DNA of 64,000 bases from Flavobacterium sinopsychrotolerans (GCF_900110375.1 NZ_FODN01000001.1:744001-808000), one strand, 5' to 3'; shown: positions 42,932 through 52,673, numbered from the stretch's first letter. A program made the numbers and translations. The notes: generated by a model from the letters alone, not told the origin.

Positions 42932-43309
42932 GATAGGCACTTCCTCGACTTCCGTTTCGTTGATGAAATTTGCTTTGAAAATAAACTTTTTATCGTATAA
43001 TTTGTCCCCAATAAAAAAGGTAAGCATAAACTCATTGTTAAGTGTCAAAACGCTCTTTTCGATCATTTCAATTTTCACCACAGAAACTGCAGGTACTTCT
43101 ACAAAAGCATGACGCAAAAGTGAAGTTTTTTTCATTTCACCGTCTATGGTTCCAAATGCTTTGGAAACAACCATAACGCTTTCGATTAGAAAATCACTGT
43201 CGTTTATTAAGTAAGCATACCATACTTTTTCCATAAAATCGTCGCTCCATTCTTGGACTGCAGCAAGGAAAACATTTTCTACTTCGGGAATGATGATGTC
43301 GGCTTTCAT
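42902..43309 (-). CDS. Conserved hypothetical cytosolic protein
   Basis: A 135-residue protein with no signal or membrane segment, mixed alpha/beta composition and an acidic pI (MKADIIIPEVENVFLAAVQEW). I do not recognise a domain. Relatives stand upstream of pheS in flavobacteria and are sometimes labelled as a PheS subunit, which is only a label carried over from the neighbour. It is on the same strand as pheS but downstream of it, 102 bases away across an inverted repeat. Confidence 0.65.
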   Translation of the reverse strand: MKADIIIPEVENVFLAAVQEWSDDFMEKVWYAYLINDSDFLIESVMVVSKAFGTIDGEMKKTSLLRHAFVEVPAVSVVKIEMIEKSVLTLNNEFMLTFFIGDKLYDKKFIFKANFINETEVEEVPILFVDGVIVR

Positions 43310-43326
43310 TTATTTGATTGTTGATT

Positions 43327-43401
43327 GATGATTAACGATTTTTGATTGTAGATTTTTGATTGTAGATTTAAACTTCTAAAATCAAAAATCGCTAATCAAA
43401 A
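43327..43401. repeat. Intergenic inverted repeat (ATTAACGATTTTTGAT / ATCAAAAATCGCTAAT)
   Basis: Left arm 43327-43346, right arm 43381-43401. Between them 'TTTTTGATTGTAGA' is repeated in tandem. It lies between pheS and the hypothetical gene downstream of it. Confidence 0.5.
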
Positions 43402-43411
43402 ATTTGAATTT

Positions 43412-44431
43412 TTATATACTTGATTTGAATTGCTCCAAGAAACGAACGTCATTTTCGTAAAACATACGGATGTCTCCGATTTGATACAACAACATGGCAA
43501 TTCTTTCGATTCCCATTCCAAACGCGAAACCAGTATATTCTTCCGGACTGATGTTACAGTTTTTTAATACATTAGGATCTACCATTCCACAACCACCAAT
43601 TTCTAACCAACCGGTCCCTTTGGTGATACGATAATCGGTTTCGGTTTTCAAACCCCAATAAATATCGATTTCAGCACTTGGCTCTGTAAACGGAAAATAA
43701 GACGGACGCAAACGGATTTTTGATTTTCCAAACATCTCTTTGGTGAAATACAAAAGCGTTTGTTTTAAGTCGGCAAATGAAACGTCTTTGTCAATGTATA
43801 ATCCTTCTACTTGGTGGAAAATACAATGTGAACGGGACGAAACAGCCTCATTACGAAAAACCCTTCCCGGAGAAATGGTACGAATGGGCGGTTTATTATT
43901 TTCCATGTAGCGCACTTGCACCGATGAAGTGTGCGTACGCAATAAAATATCAGGATTTGTTTGAATGAAAAAAGTGTCTTGCATATCACGTGCGGGATGG
44001 TATTCCGGTAAGTTCAATGCAGTGAAATTATGCCAGTCATCTTCAATTTCCGGACCTTCGGAAACATTGAAACCTATGGTAGAAAAGATATCTATAATTT
44101 GGTTTTTAACCAATGAAATAGGGTGACGAGAGCCAATAATCATTGGTTCCGCAGAACGGGTCAAATCACCATAAAACCCTTTACTTTCTTCTTTGCTTTC
44201 CAAAGCTTCCTGAATGGATTTTACTTTTTCTTCGGCAGAAGTTTTAAGCAGGTTAATTACCTGTCCAAATTCCTTTTTTTGGTCGTTAGGAACATTTTTA
44301 AATTCAGCGAAAAGCTCTTTCAAAAGTCCTTTGCTTCCTAAAAATTTGATTCGGAATGTTTCTAATTCTGCTGTATTTTGCGTTGAAAAAGCCTGTGCTT
44401 CGCCAATATATTCTTTTATCTTATCTATCAT
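43412..44431 (-). CDS. pheS: Phenylalanine--tRNA ligase alpha subunit
   Basis: 339 residues from MIDKIKEYIGEAQ; an in-frame ATG two codons earlier (44437) is also possible. A coiled-coil N-terminal region (about 1-90) is followed by the class II catalytic core: HPISLVKNQIIDIF, SPGRVFRNEAVSSRSHCIFHQVEGL (motif 2) and FGMGIERIAMLLYQIGDIR (motif 3). It works as an alpha2-beta2 enzyme with PheT; pheT is not adjacent, as is usual in Bacteroidota. Confidence 0.95.
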   Translation of the reverse strand: MIDKIKEYIGEAQAFSTQNTAELETFRIKFLGSKGLLKELFAEFKNVPNDQKKEFGQVINLLKTSAEEKVKSIQEALESKEESKGFYGDLTRSAEPMIIGSRHPISLVKNQIIDIFSTIGFNVSEGPEIEDDWHNFTALNLPEYHPARDMQDTFFIQTNPDILLRTHTSSVQVRYMENNKPPIRTISPGRVFRNEAVSSRSHCIFHQVEGLYIDKDVSFADLKQTLLYFTKEMFGKSKIRLRPSYFPFTEPSAEIDIYWGLKTETDYRITKGTGWLEIGGCGMVDPNVLKNCNISPEEYTGFAFGMGIERIAMLLYQIGDIRMFYENDVRFLEQFKSSI

Positions 44432-44541
44432 TTTCATTCCATAATTGAGAGTGCAAATTTAAGAAATTTGTTCCAAGTTTCACGTTTAAAGTTTCAAGTT
44501 TGTTGCATTACATTTAAAACTAACCATGTTGTTTAAATTAG

Positions 44542-44898
44542 CTATTCTATTACTTCCCGTTCCAGGAAGTAATTCACTATAGCTTCTTTCATCAAAACCG
44601 ATTGTTCTCCAGCTTTTAATGGTGGTAATTCCTCTTTTACTTTGTAATGTGGCCATCCATCCTCATCAAAAAATTCGAATTCATAAAAACCATACGGCTC
44701 TAACAACCTGCAAATTGCGATGTGCATCAGGTTTAATTTCTCATCTTTTTTAAACTCATTATGGACTTTTCCTAGTTCCTGCACCCCGATTAAATAAATA
44801 ATGGCGTCTAAATCTAAATCTTCACCTTGTGAAAATTGATTGGAAAGTATATTTACAAGCTGTTCCCAGCGTTCTTTAAGTTGTGTGTCTCTTGACAT
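44542..44898 (-). CDS. Conserved hypothetical acidic protein
   Basis: A 118-residue cytosolic protein (MSRDTQLKERWEQLVNIL), mostly helical with an acidic surface and the stretch HIAICRLLEPYGFYEFEFFDEDGWPHY. I do not recognise a domain; similar short proteins occur across Bacteroidota. It is followed by pheS on the same strand after 110 bases of repeat-like DNA. Confidence 0.65.
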   Translation of the reverse strand: MSRDTQLKERWEQLVNILSNQFSQGEDLDLDAIIYLIGVQELGKVHNEFKKDEKLNLMHIAICRLLEPYGFYEFEFFDEDGWPHYKVKEELPPLKAGEQSVLMKEAIVNYFLEREVIE

Positions 44899-45007
44899 TT
44901 TTTTGAATTATGAATTATGAGTTATGAAATAGTTATTCATAACATTTACAAATATATCAGGCAAAGATAAGAACTTGAAAATTGGCAATGGTAAAGAACA
45001 ATTCATT

Positions 45008-45015
45008 TATATTTG
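45008..45015 (+). promoter_or_regulatory. -7 promoter box of the CvpA-family gene
   Basis: TATATTTG followed by C, 25 bases before the ATG at 45041. Confidence 0.45.
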
Positions 45016-45040
45016 CGTTTCTATTTTTTAATTAATTATC

Positions 45041-45544
45041 ATGGGATTTTTAGATATTATTTTAGGTGTACTACTTACTTTTGCTTTTTATAAAGGATTG
45101 AAAAACGGACTTTTTGTTGAATTAGCATCTTTGGTTTCGCTATTGGCGGGTATTTATTTTGCTGTAAAATTTTCTTCCTTTATGCGGGATATTTTAGTAG
45201 GTTATGTGAAGTGGAACCCCAATACTATTCAAGTTGTTGCCTTTATACTGACGTTTATTGCTGTGGTTGTGGTCGTCACAATTTTAGGAAAGTTCCTCAC
45301 AGGAATTGCCGATTTTGCTTTTTTAGGCTGGTTGAATAAATTGGGCGGCGGTTTTTTCCGAGTGCTGAAAATAGTTTTGATTATCAGTATTCTCTTTGCA
45401 GTTTTCGAAAAAATAAATTACAATCATATTTTAGCCAAAAAAGAGACGTTGGACAATTCTCTTTTTTACAATCCAATCCAAAAAACAGCGGGATATATGT
45501 ATCCGTCACTAAACGAATGGTACAGTAGTTTGAAGAAAAAGTAA
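45041..45544 (+). CDS. CvpA family membrane protein
   Basis: A 167-residue inner-membrane protein with four helices. The CvpA domain covers most of it: FLDIILGVLLTFAFYKGLKNGLFVELASLVSLLAGIYFA and ILGKFLTGIADFAFLGWLNKLGGG. CvpA is linked to colicin V production, biofilm and envelope stress in other bacteria, with unclear biochemistry. It converges on batE. Confidence 0.85.
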   Translation: MGFLDIILGVLLTFAFYKGLKNGLFVELASLVSLLAGIYFAVKFSSFMRDILVGYVKWNPNTIQVVAFILTFIAVVVVVTILGKFLTGIADFAFLGWLNKLGGGFFRVLKIVLIISILFAVFEKINYNHILAKKETLDNSLFYNPIQKTAGYMYPSLNEWYSSLKKK

Positions 45545-45566
45545 GCAAAATTTACCGTGAATATTA

Positions 45567-46310
45567 TTATTTCACTTCCTTAATCGTACTAGTTTCAATC
45601 CATCCTTCGGTTCCATCAGTAAGTTGTATTTTTTTCCATTTTCCAATGGTTTCAAAAACAAACACTTTTGTTCCTTCATGCAATACTAATAATGGCTTAC
45701 CACCATCTCTGGGTTCCGACTTCATATTCGTTCTTTCGGCAAAAATTATGGCTGGTTTTTCAGTATCAAAATGACTTTTCTCAATAATTGCAGCAGATAA
45801 AGCAATTACCATCAAAATAAATACTGCAAACATTCCAAAGAAGAAAATACGTTTAGAAAGTGTTCTTTGTGAAAAATAATATCCGATAAAAAACAATAAA
45901 AAAAATGTCGCCAGTCCTACAGAAATCCATCCCCAAGTATTATAGTGGTAAATTCCCGTGAAATCCCGAAGTAACTTTCCAAAACCCACTTTTGGAATTA
46001 CTTTAATCTCATCAATGGTTCTTTTTTGAGCGAATTTCAGGTTGTTTATGCTTTCCTTATCCTTTGGATTCAGTACCAATGCTTTTTCATAATAGTAAAT
46101 CGAAGGCGCTACCTCATTCAATTTATAATACGCATTTCCTAAATTAAAATACAATTCCGAGGACTGCTTATTGTCTTTTAAAACACTTTCATAAGCTGTC
46201 ACGGCTTCAGTGTACTTTCCTTTTGCATAGTAGGCATTCCCTTTTTCGAAACCGTTTTGGGCAAAGAAAATCTGGGTTGAAAGTAATAATATGTATAGTA
46301 TGTTTTTCAT
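45567..46310 (-). CDS. batE: BatE: TPR membrane protein with SH3 domain
   Basis: 247 residues from 46310 (MKNILYILLLSTQIFFAQ, a signal peptide). Two TPR motifs at about 22-95 (GNAYYAKGKYTEAVTAYESVL, YFNLGNAYYKLNEVAPSIYYYEKAL), two membrane helices (WGWISVGLATFFLLFFIGYYF, IFFFGMFAVFILMVIALSA), then a bacterial SH3 domain (MKSEPRDGGKPLLVLHEGTKVFVFE). It is the last gene of the moxR-bat operon, whose products are linked to envelope stress and oxygen tolerance in Bacteroides and Leptospira. Confidence 0.85.
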   Translation of the reverse strand: MKNILYILLLSTQIFFAQNGFEKGNAYYAKGKYTEAVTAYESVLKDNKQSSELYFNLGNAYYKLNEVAPSIYYYEKALVLNPKDKESINNLKFAQKRTIDEIKVIPKVGFGKLLRDFTGIYHYNTWGWISVGLATFFLLFFIGYYFSQRTLSKRIFFFGMFAVFILMVIALSAAIIEKSHFDTEKPAIIFAERTNMKSEPRDGGKPLLVLHEGTKVFVFETIGKWKKIQLTDGTEGWIETSTIKEVK

Positions 46311-46374
46311 TATTATGTTTTTTTGCCATGAAGTCACAAAGGCGCAAAGTCTATTTACTCAAAAATTGATTTTA

Positions 46375-48120
46375 TTAAGCAATTTGTTTTTCTAATTCAG
46401 AGATTATAAATACCGCTTTATCAAAATCCTGCTGTATCGTAACACTTGACGAAGGCGCATAACGCGCTACTTCACAGTTCTCAGTAAGCGCAATAAAATC
46501 ATTTACAGCTTCTGGTTTTGCATTTCGAGACAACAATAATTCCTGAATATTATCCTTGCTCATTTCTGAAGTTTCAATGTGTAATTTCGCTTTCAGGAAA
46601 TTATGCATCGCTTTTTCCAGCGCAATGTAAAACAGTTCTTTGTTGTTGATTTGTTTCTTCGCTTCTGATAAATATTTCTTAGCCAGTCTGTTATTCATTC
46701 GGATTCTGTTTCCGGAAATATCACCATCCATAGCCTCTTTCTTCTTTTTGAATAAAACAATTATTGGTACCAGTAAAAAAGGAAGCAATAACAATCCAAT
46801 AAACAAATTCGACCCAAAGAAATCCTCTTTGTCAATGGTAACAAGATTGGTTTTTGACTTGATCGTTTTAAATTCCTCTACAGCTGCAATTTTATTCTTA
46901 TTTCCACCAGTTGCAGTAGAATCAGCCGGTGTAGGACCATCCAGAACATTAATCATAATCTGCGGAGAACGCAACGTTTTATAGCTTCCGGAGCTCAAAT
47001 CAAAATAAGAAAACTGCATTGGTTTGACCGGATAATTCCCTCTGTATTGCGGAATTATTGCATAACTATCCGACGATTTTCCAGCCATTCCAGAGAGTGG
47101 TGTACTGATATCTTCGCTGTGAATGGCATCGTACATCTCCAGTGCATTTGGCACTACTGGTTTTGGCAAACTGAATAGTTTTAAATTTCCTTTTCCGGTT
47201 ACACTTACAACCAAATCAAGGCTTTCTCCATGTTTCAAATTAGTCTTTGATGGAGTAACTTTAAAATCAAAATCTCCAACCGCACCGCTAAAATCATCTG
47301 GTTTTCCTGCCTCAGGTAATGGCTTAACGTTAATGGTTTTGGCTCCAGCCGAAACACGTTTAGTAGTTTCTGTAAGCATCATACGACCAAACATATCCCT
47401 ACGATTGGTTGGTAATTGCACATCTACCGATAATGACAACGGCTCAATTTTAAGTCTGCCCGATTTTTGCGGATACAGCACTACTTTTTTCAGTACAATA
47501 AACCTGAAATTCTGGCCCTTGAAAATTCCTTCTTCGGCAGCAAGTTGTTTTATTTCGATATTTTGGCTCCAAAAATCATTGTATTTAGGCTTACTTGATT
47601 CTCCAAGGTTTGAAATTCCAATGTTGGCAAAATATAATTTATAAACTACCGTAATGGGTTCGTTGATGTATGGATTTGTTTTAGAAACATCAGCAACCAG
47701 ATATAGGTTTTCATCCCCAGACATTTGAGTATCGTTAGGGTCTCTAGGCTGTTCTGTGGCAGCGGTCACAATAATCTTGATTGGTGCCGTTTTATAGATT
47801 TGACCGTTGTACTCAATAGCCGCCGGCTTAATTATAAATGTCCCTTTTTGATTAGGTGTCAGAAAATAAGAATATGCTTTTTCAAAAGAGCTTCTTCCGT
47901 TTACCCACGACTGACTTACCTGCTGACTGGGTCCGGCTATAATTCGGAAACCATCAAAAGACGGCTGAACAAAATTATCGCCATCTACATTCATCATAAA
48001 ATCAATACGCAGTCTTTCATTCAAGCCCAGCGTAGTTTTGCTCACTCTGGCCTCAAACTGAACCTGAGCGCTGAGTGTGCTGCACACCAATAAAACAATC
48101 GCCGCTATATATTTTTTCAT
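46375..48120 (-). CDS. batD: BatD family protein
   Basis: 581 residues from 48120 (MKKYIAAIVLLVCSTLSAQ). The periplasmic part has repeated Ig-like beta domains (VQFEARVSKTTLGLNERLRIDF, LYLVADVSKTNPYINEPITVVYKLYF, FDFKVTPSKTNLKHGESLDLVVSV). A single membrane helix at about residue 440 (LFIGLLLLPFLLVPIIVLF) and a cytosolic helical tail follow. BatD probably assembles with the VWA proteins BatA and BatB in the inner membrane. Gap of 20 bases to batC. Confidence 0.87.
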   Translation of the reverse strand: MKKYIAAIVLLVCSTLSAQVQFEARVSKTTLGLNERLRIDFMMNVDGDNFVQPSFDGFRIIAGPSQQVSQSWVNGRSSFEKAYSYFLTPNQKGTFIIKPAAIEYNGQIYKTAPIKIIVTAATEQPRDPNDTQMSGDENLYLVADVSKTNPYINEPITVVYKLYFANIGISNLGESSKPKYNDFWSQNIEIKQLAAEEGIFKGQNFRFIVLKKVVLYPQKSGRLKIEPLSLSVDVQLPTNRRDMFGRMMLTETTKRVSAGAKTINVKPLPEAGKPDDFSGAVGDFDFKVTPSKTNLKHGESLDLVVSVTGKGNLKLFSLPKPVVPNALEMYDAIHSEDISTPLSGMAGKSSDSYAIIPQYRGNYPVKPMQFSYFDLSSGSYKTLRSPQIMINVLDGPTPADSTATGGNKNKIAAVEEFKTIKSKTNLVTIDKEDFFGSNLFIGLLLLPFLLVPIIVLFKKKKEAMDGDISGNRIRMNNRLAKKYLSEAKKQINNKELFYIALEKAMHNFLKAKLHIETSEMSKDNIQELLLSRNAKPEAVNDFIALTENCEVARYAPSSSVTIQQDFDKAVFIISELEKQIA

Positions 48121-48140
48121 TTTCAAACTCTCTAATTGAA

Positions 48141-48908
48141 TTACCAATCCTTCTCCGTTTTAACTGGTTTTCCTTTTACTTTTTGGGCATTCACTTTGTC
48201 CTGAATCTTCTTTTCTTCTTTATTTACGGCATCCAAAAGATTCTCTAAACGTTCCTTAGAAATTCCTCCCGGAGCAGGTTTTGGTTCTCCCTTATCGTTG
48301 GGTTTCGGGTCTTTATTTTGTTTGTCCTGATCGCCTTTATCGTCTTTTTTATCTTTTTCTTTATCGTCCTTTTTGTCTTTTTCGCCGTCTTTCTTGTCGT
48401 CCTTTTTATCGTCTTTCTTTTCCTGATCTTTTTTCTCGTCTTTTTTCTTATCGTCCTTCGGAGGATTGTCTTTCAGCATTTTTTTAGCCAAAGCATAATT
48501 ATATCGGGTTTCCTCATCAGTTGGATCATTGCGCAAGGCATTTTTATATGCTTCTACTGCTTGCGTATAATCTTTTTCATTCATGAATACATTCCCAAGA
48601 TTATGAAAAGCACGGTGTTTCTGAGGTCTAGTTTTCGAATTTTTTAATGCTTTGGCGTAAGCAAACTTGGCTTCAGAAGATTGTTTTTGCTTGTAAATAC
48701 TATTTCCAAGGTTAAAAGGCGCAGCTGCTTTATTAGGGAATTTTGAATCCGAAATTCGGTAATTAGCCTCCGCATCCACAAATTTATTATCCGCATAATC
48801 TTGGTTTCCTTTGGGCAAAATTCTATCTTTTTGTTGCGCATGCAATCCGGCTGTTCCGGAGAAAGCAACGATTAAAAAGGCAATTATGATAATTTTAAAT
48901 CTTTTCAT
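48141..48908 (-). CDS. batC: BatC: TPR protein with Lys/Asp-rich tail
   Basis: 255 residues with a signal peptide (ending LHAQ), then TPR repeats (YADNKFVDAEANYRIS, PFNLGNSIYKQKQSSEAKFAYAKAL, AFHNLGNVFMNEKDYTQAVEAYKNAL). After residue 150 comes a low-complexity stretch of about 60 residues built of KKDD and KKDE units, then a helical end. The stretch is coded by a poly-purine, repeat-like run that could slip in length. It is exported and presumably a periplasmic scaffold of the Bat complex. Confidence 0.82.
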   Translation of the reverse strand: MKRFKIIIIAFLIVAFSGTAGLHAQQKDRILPKGNQDYADNKFVDAEANYRISDSKFPNKAAAPFNLGNSIYKQKQSSEAKFAYAKALKNSKTRPQKHRAFHNLGNVFMNEKDYTQAVEAYKNALRNDPTDEETRYNYALAKKMLKDNPPKDDKKKDEKKDQEKKDDKKDDKKDGEKDKKDDKEKDKKDDKGDQDKQNKDPKPNDKGEPKPAPGGISKERLENLLDAVNKEEKKIQDKVNAQKVKGKPVKTEKDW

Positions 48909-48955
48909 TTATTGTATCTATAAATCCAGAAGGCTTCAAAAACTTCTAGAAATAA

Positions 48956-49987
48956 TTATTTATTCTCGTTAAATAAATCCAACTTTTTAACCCAACTTGT
49001 TTTTCTTTCCAATAGAAATACATCAACAAATAATAGCAAAAAGGCAAAACCCAAGAACCATTGAAATTGCGATTGAAAATCTGCCATTTCGGTCGCTTCA
49101 AACTCTGTTTTTTGAATATTATTCAAAGCATTCTTAACATATTCCAAAACTTCTTTGGTGTTATTACCATTTACATAGCCTCCTTTTGTGGCTTTTGCAA
49201 TGGCTGTCAGACTTTCAGGAACCAATTTTGTTATCACTACTTCGTTATTATTATCTTTCTTGAAACCTTCAACAACTCCATTTCTTTTTAATGGAATAGT
49301 ACCTCCTTTTTCAGTTCCAACACCAATTGTAATGATTTTAATTCCAAGTTTATTCGCTTCTTCGGCGGCTTCATCAGCACCTTCGTTATGGTCTTCACCA
49401 TCCGAAATCATTATCAATAGCTTACTTGTTTTTTTATCATCAAAATACGTTGACGATAATTTGATAGCCTCGTTGAATGATGTTCCTACGGAAGAAACCA
49501 TATCCGTATTCATGCTTTGCAGAAACATTTTGGCTACGCTATAATCCGTAGTGATTGGCAATACTGGGAAAGCACTTCCTGCATAAGCCACAATTCCTAT
49601 ACGATCGCTTCCTAACTGATTGATGATTTGCGAAACAATTTGCTTGCTTTTATCCAATCGGTTTGGCGCTACGTCTTCGGACAGCATACTTTTGGAGACA
49701 TCCACTGCAAAAACAATGTCAATTCCTTCTCGCTTCACAGTTTCCATTTTGGTACCAATCTTTGGATTTACCAATCCAAGAATGAGTCCAAGTAAAGCCA
49801 AAATCAGTACTGATATTTTCAAAACGGGTTTAAAAACTGAACTTTCCGGACTCAGTTTTTTCACCATTTCTAAATCGCCAAACTCGCGTTGTTTTTTTCT
49901 TTTCCAATATAAATTGAACAGAAAAACCAACACCACCAAAGGCAGTATAAAGAGAAGATATAAATATTTTTTTTCGTCTAATTCCAT
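48956..49987 (-). CDS. batB: BatB: VWA-domain membrane protein
   Basis: A 343-residue protein. Two N-terminal membrane helices (LYLLFILPLVVLVFLFNLYW, VLKISVLILALLGLILGLV), a von Willebrand A domain with a complete MIDAS (DVSKSML, the Thr/Ser loop and SDGEDHNEG), and a C-terminal helix (WFLGFAFLLLFVDVFLLE). Paralogue of batA next to it. Confidence 0.87.
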   Translation of the reverse strand: MELDEKKYLYLLFILPLVVLVFLFNLYWKRKKQREFGDLEMVKKLSPESSVFKPVLKISVLILALLGLILGLVNPKIGTKMETVKREGIDIVFAVDVSKSMLSEDVAPNRLDKSKQIVSQIINQLGSDRIGIVAYAGSAFPVLPITTDYSVAKMFLQSMNTDMVSSVGTSFNEAIKLSSTYFDDKKTSKLLIMISDGEDHNEGADEAAEEANKLGIKIITIGVGTEKGGTIPLKRNGVVEGFKKDNNNEVVITKLVPESLTAIAKATKGGYVNGNNTKEVLEYVKNALNNIQKTEFEATEMADFQSQFQWFLGFAFLLLFVDVFLLERKTSWVKKLDLFNENK

Positions 49988-49999
49988 TTTTTTACTTTT

Positions 50000-50036
50000 A
50001 GTCGCAGTTTTCAGTTACAGTTTTCAGTTTGCGACT
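50000..50036. repeat. Short intergenic inverted repeat between batB and batA
   Basis: AGTCGCA and TGCGACT arms around a tandem 'gttttcagtt(ac)agttttcagtt'. It resembles other dispersed palindromes in the window's gaps. Confidence 0.45.
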
Positions 50037-50040
50037 GTCA

Positions 50041-51042
50041 TTATATAAAGCTTTTAAAAACCGTATTCCTTAATCCTATTTCCAGCAATAATAAAAAACC
50101 AGCGAACCATATAAAAGGTCTAAATTTTTCATCGTAATCATAGAATTTTAATTCTTCAATTTCAGTAGTTTCCAGTTTATTGATGGAAGCATAAATCTCC
50201 GCTAATTTGCTATTACTTGTTGCTCTGAAATATTTTCCATCTGTTTTTCTGGCGATATTTTTCATCAACTGCTCGTCAATTTCCACTTTCATCATTTGGA
50301 ACAAAAACTTACCATTTGGTGCGATAGCATAAGGAAACATGGCCATTCCATTAGTTCCAATTCCAACGGTATACACTTTAATTCCATATTGTTTGGCAAT
50401 ATCCGATGCTGTTTCCGGCTCGATAAAACCGGCATTATTCACACCGTCTGTCAAAAGAATAATCACCTTGCTCTTAGCCTGACTGTCTTTCAATCTGTTG
50501 ACAGCAGTCGCTAATCCCATTCCTATTCCGGTTCCATCCTGTAAAACATTATCATATTTAATGCTGTTGATAGCATCCAGAATTACGGCTTTATCACTAG
50601 TGACCGGCGTTTTTGTGTACGCTTCAGAGGCATACACCACAAGTCCAATCCTGTCATTTGGTCGTTCTTCTACAAAATCAGCGGCTACTCTTTTGAGGGC
50701 TTCCATTCTGTTCGGTTTCAAATCTTTGGCCAGCATACTTCCGGAAACGTCTATCGCCATGACGATATCAATTCCTTTCGTCGTTTTAGTTTTATTACTC
50801 ACATCGACCGTTCTTGGTCTAGCCATCGCTACAATCAAAGAGCATAAAGCCAAAACCCGAAGCACATTCAACATCGGTTTTAACTTGGTCAAATACGATC
50901 CTGTTCCTTTAAATCCTTCTAACGAACTTATTTTTAACGTGGCTGATTGATGGTTCTTTTTTCGCATGAACCAGACAATTACAACTGGAATCAGTAGAAA
51001 CAACCAAAAAAATTCTGGGTTTAAAAATGTTATTTTGTCCAT
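50041..51042 (-). CDS. batA: BatA: VWA-domain membrane protein
   Basis: A 333-residue paralogue of BatB. N-terminal helices (FFWLFLLIPVVIVWFM, VLRVLALCSLIVAMA), MIDAS motif DVSGSMLAKDL with TDGVNNAGF, and C-terminal helix FIWFAGFLLLLEIGL. It shares one base with the end of the upstream BatD-like gene, so translation is coupled. VWA domains bind metal and partner proteins; BatA/B likely form the core of the complex whose ATPase is MoxR. Confidence 0.88.
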   Translation of the reverse strand: MDKITFLNPEFFWLFLLIPVVIVWFMRKKNHQSATLKISSLEGFKGTGSYLTKLKPMLNVLRVLALCSLIVAMARPRTVDVSNKTKTTKGIDIVMAIDVSGSMLAKDLKPNRMEALKRVAADFVEERPNDRIGLVVYASEAYTKTPVTSDKAVILDAINSIKYDNVLQDGTGIGMGLATAVNRLKDSQAKSKVIILLTDGVNNAGFIEPETASDIAKQYGIKVYTVGIGTNGMAMFPYAIAPNGKFLFQMMKVEIDEQLMKNIARKTDGKYFRATSNSKLAEIYASINKLETTEIEELKFYDYDEKFRPFIWFAGFLLLLEIGLRNTVFKSFI

Positions 51043-52673
51043 TATTTACTTGCTTGTTTTAATTCGACAGCATTCAAAACGCGTTCTGATATTTCGTTGC
51101 CATACTTATCTCCTTCTTCATGAAAAATTAAAATCTGTTGCAATCCGCCTTCTTGACTGAACAATATTGCTTCATAATACATTTTTGCAGTAGTCTTATT
51201 GTCACTATCAATTTGGGAGAACGTTCCGTAAGCTTTCAATCCTTTAACTCCTTCATTGGTTTCAAAATCTTCTTGTTTTACAATCATGTTTTGAGCTCCT
51301 TGCGCTTCAAGTGATTGCAGCGCGCCATCCATAGATTTTGCCAAATCAATTTGAGTTTCTGCTTTGAATTTTAACGTAGAAACCATTACATAAAATCGGT
51401 CCAAAACACTTCCATACGCAAAGGATTGCATTTCTTTGATCAAAGCCATTCCATTTTTAGGGAGTGTTTTTGTCAAATCTACTCTCTTAAGCACTTTTGG
51501 TGTTTCTATGACAATTCCCGGATTTCCGTACTCACTTTTTACCCATTCGCCTTCCAATAATTCTTTTGTGGGATGACCAATAATATTGTCTTTTACATAA
51601 TCAAACCCTTTGGTAACAATGAAAAAAGTGGTGGTCGCTGCCAATAAAAAAACAACCGAAGCCACCGCAGTTACGATGCGTTTGTTCCTTTGTTTGCGCA
51701 ATTGAATTTGGATTTGTTTTTGTCTTTGCGCTTCATTCAACAACATATCTTCCTCTACCGGAATTTCCACAGGAATCGAATTGTCTAATGTCAGAATTGC
51801 TTTTTGAATCTTATTTCGGTCTTCTGTGATTTCAAAATCCAATGGTTTTGACTTGGCGAATTTCACTAAATCGGCTTGTTTCAAAACACGCTCCAGATTT
51901 TCGATAATTTCCTGCGAAAGCGTCATTTTCTTTTTTACAGAAGCTGCTCTAAGACCCTGAATCAATTCCGAAGTCGTGCTTTCCATAGCCGGAATTTCAA
52001 TTGCTTCTTCGATATAATTTCTTGCGATATCAGTCAATTCACTATAATAGGCTTTGACTTCTCCTTTTTGCCAAAGTTCCTTTTTCTCTAAAGTATCCAG
52101 TAAAGTAGTCGCTTTCTCGATTGGAGTTTTATAAATTTCTTCCTGTAGTTTCTTTTCTTGGCGTTTTTTAATAAACCAATAAATAAAAGCTCCAATACCT
52201 ACAATCAAAGCAATAATCAAAAGGTATTTCCACCAGTCTCCAATTGGGTTATCAGCTGGAGCAATGTCCTTGATGTCGAACATTTTTTGTTTCAAAGTAT
52301 CCACTTGAACATTCGCCACTTCTACCAAAATCGAATCCGTAAGAAACGGTTTGCTGTTGATAAAAATCTTGATACTTGGAACCACATATCTACCGGAATC
52401 AAATTGGGTTAAACCGTATTTTTTGATTAATTCATAACGGCCGTCCATTTTGACCGTATCAATAGGATACGACTGAATCACCTCTAAAGCTCCAAAGTTT
52501 TTCAATTTCGGGAAAATCACTTTAGACGAAGTATCAACAGTAGTTTTTATGGACAGTTTAAATTCCGCACCAATTTTATTTTTAGTCGTGTCAATACTTG
52601 TGACTACTTGCTTTTGTTGTGCAAAAACCGCAGTCGAAAGCAGCAATAGTAGTAGGTATAATTGTTTTTTCAT
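51042..52673 (-). CDS. BatD-like membrane protein of the bat operon
   Basis: A 543-residue protein: signal peptide (MKKQLYLLLLLLSTAVFAQ), a periplasmic beta domain (to about 135), a membrane helix (YLLIIALIVGIGAFIYWFI, about 150), a cytosolic helical DUF4381-like region (about 175-300), a second helix (VTAVASVVFLLAATTTFFIV, about 340) and a further domain. This is the usual gene between DUF58 and batA in Bacteroidota. It overlaps batA by one base. Confidence 0.78.
   Translation of the reverse strand: MKKQLYLLLLLLSTAVFAQQKQVVTSIDTTKNKIGAEFKLSIKTTVDTSSKVIFPKLKNFGALEVIQSYPIDTVKMDGRYELIKKYGLTQFDSGRYVVPSIKIFINSKPFLTDSILVEVANVQVDTLKQKMFDIKDIAPADNPIGDWWKYLLIIALIVGIGAFIYWFIKKRQEKKLQEEIYKTPIEKATTLLDTLEKKELWQKGEVKAYYSELTDIARNYIEEAIEIPAMESTTSELIQGLRAASVKKKMTLSQEIIENLERVLKQADLVKFAKSKPLDFEITEDRNKIQKAILTLDNSIPVEIPVEEDMLLNEAQRQKQIQIQLRKQRNKRIVTAVASVVFLLAATTTFFIVTKGFDYVKDNIIGHPTKELLEGEWVKSEYGNPGIVIETPKVLKRVDLTKTLPKNGMALIKEMQSFAYGSVLDRFYVMVSTLKFKAETQIDLAKSMDGALQSLEAQGAQNMIVKQEDFETNEGVKGLKAYGTFSQIDSDNKTTAKMYYEAILFSQEGGLQQILIFHEEGDKYGNEISERVLNAVELKQASK

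Noticed and set aside
48281..48647. Plus-strand frames rich in Phe, Val and Leu opposite batC
   Set aside because: They are antisense readings of the Lys/Asp-rich tract (codons read as Phe/Val/Leu), not membrane proteins.
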